DNA of 64,000 bases from Balanoglossus misakiensis. Taxonomy: Eukaryota > Hemichordata. The notes below the pieces were generated by a model. The model saw nothing but the letters and a program-made list of their open reading frames with translations, made no database searches and was not told where the DNA came from. Within the stretch, counting starts at the first letter, position 1. Every line of letters starts with the position of its first letter. This document shows, piece by piece, positions 63,781 to 64,000 of this stretch. The stretch is taken from assembly GCA_040954595.2 (NCBI GenBank), contig CM082598.2:8246001-8310000 (forward strand), in the 5' to 3' direction. The position numbers and the translations under genes were made by a program.

Positions 63781-63952
63781 CCAACTACAAGGCAGAGGGA
63801 TGGGAGGGTGGTGAAATTAAAGCAAATCGCTATGACAATATGAAAGCAGCGTGTACGAGCAGTGGCCTTCCCTGATTGGCTGAAAGTTGGTCATGTGAGG
63901 GTCATGGAGCTTGCGTGATTTAAACACGGCTCGAAGAGCTAGTACTTAAGCA

Positions 63953-64000
63953 ATAACCCCCGCCGCAGGCGGGTATACGCGAGTATACAGTTGCACTGGC
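63953..64000. repeat. palindromic element cut by the window end
   Basis: 'TTAAGCAATAACCCCCGCC' resembles the terminus of the element at 37151-37300 (TTAAGCAATAACACACCCCC in inverted orientation). Small inverted repeats 'cccgccgcaggcggg' and 'gtatacgcgagtatac' follow; the second arm would lie beyond the window. Confidence 0.5.

Noticed and set aside
63561-63875. Plus frame of 104 codons at the window end
   Set aside because: Antisense to the better-supported minus-strand exon and signal-peptide frame; no domain seen.

Overview
This is eukaryotic DNA: coding sequence sits in short exons with GT-AG introns whose phases can be followed from exon to exon, and the rest is AT-rich and full of transposon remnants, palindromic elements, microsatellites and two tandem arrays. 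The gene content (an LDL-receptor-related protein, a membrane C-type lectin, a polycystin-1-like REJ/GPS protein) and the element types (CR1/L2-like, Penelope and DIRS-type retroelements, THAP-like remnant) suggest an invertebrate animal, probably a marine deuterostome. I cannot name the species.

Layout. (1) About 0.9-12.6 kb, minus strand: an LRP-like receptor, read as 16 exons with matching phases: YWTD beta-propeller, EGF, second propeller, EGF, two sushi domains, EGF, transmembrane helix, cytoplasmic tail with a YVPM motif. Its most upstream visible exon is split by a 3-kb inverted pair of MITE-like elements (9168-12183) flanked by TA; removing the insert and one TA restores the exon in frame. 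The tail also changes frame near 1300-1350. (2) 12.6-34 kb: mostly non-coding, with a TIR element (16437-16873), a CR1/L2-like retrotransposon (to about 23596), a Penelope fragment (about 24.05-24.66 kb), a THAP-like remnant (29.6-29.9 kb), a minisatellite and weak Ig-like coding on the minus strand near 32.4-33.7 kb. (3) 34.1-41.8 kb, plus strand: a complete nine-exon gene model for a type I membrane protein with signal peptide, two C-type-lectin domains, Ser/Thr-rich stalk and transmembrane helix. Its introns hold several near-perfect palindromes. (4) 43-46.7 kb: a retroelement graveyard, with a decayed DIRS-type (tyrosine recombinase) element joined to a non-LTR 3' end that itself carries a TTAA-flanked MITE. 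(5) 46.8-48.5 kb: about 520-bp tandem repeats containing pol III-like A/B boxes. (6) 49.5-50.1 kb and 51.86-57.0 kb: two tandem arrays, periods 38 and 37 bp, with different spacers but the same palindromic core TGCCAATTGGCA. A foldback element with a 9-bp target duplication lies between them. (7) 59-63.8 kb, minus strand: seven phase-consistent exons of a polycystin-1-like protein, through REJ/GAIN-like sequence to the GPS motif. One intron appears to be GC-AG.

The three genes are cell-surface proteins, but nothing shows that they act together. The most unusual material is structural: the inverted element pair inside an exon, the twin arrays sharing a palindromic core, and the palindromes whose stems differ in sequence but remain self-complementary. 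All domain calls were made by eye, without a database search.
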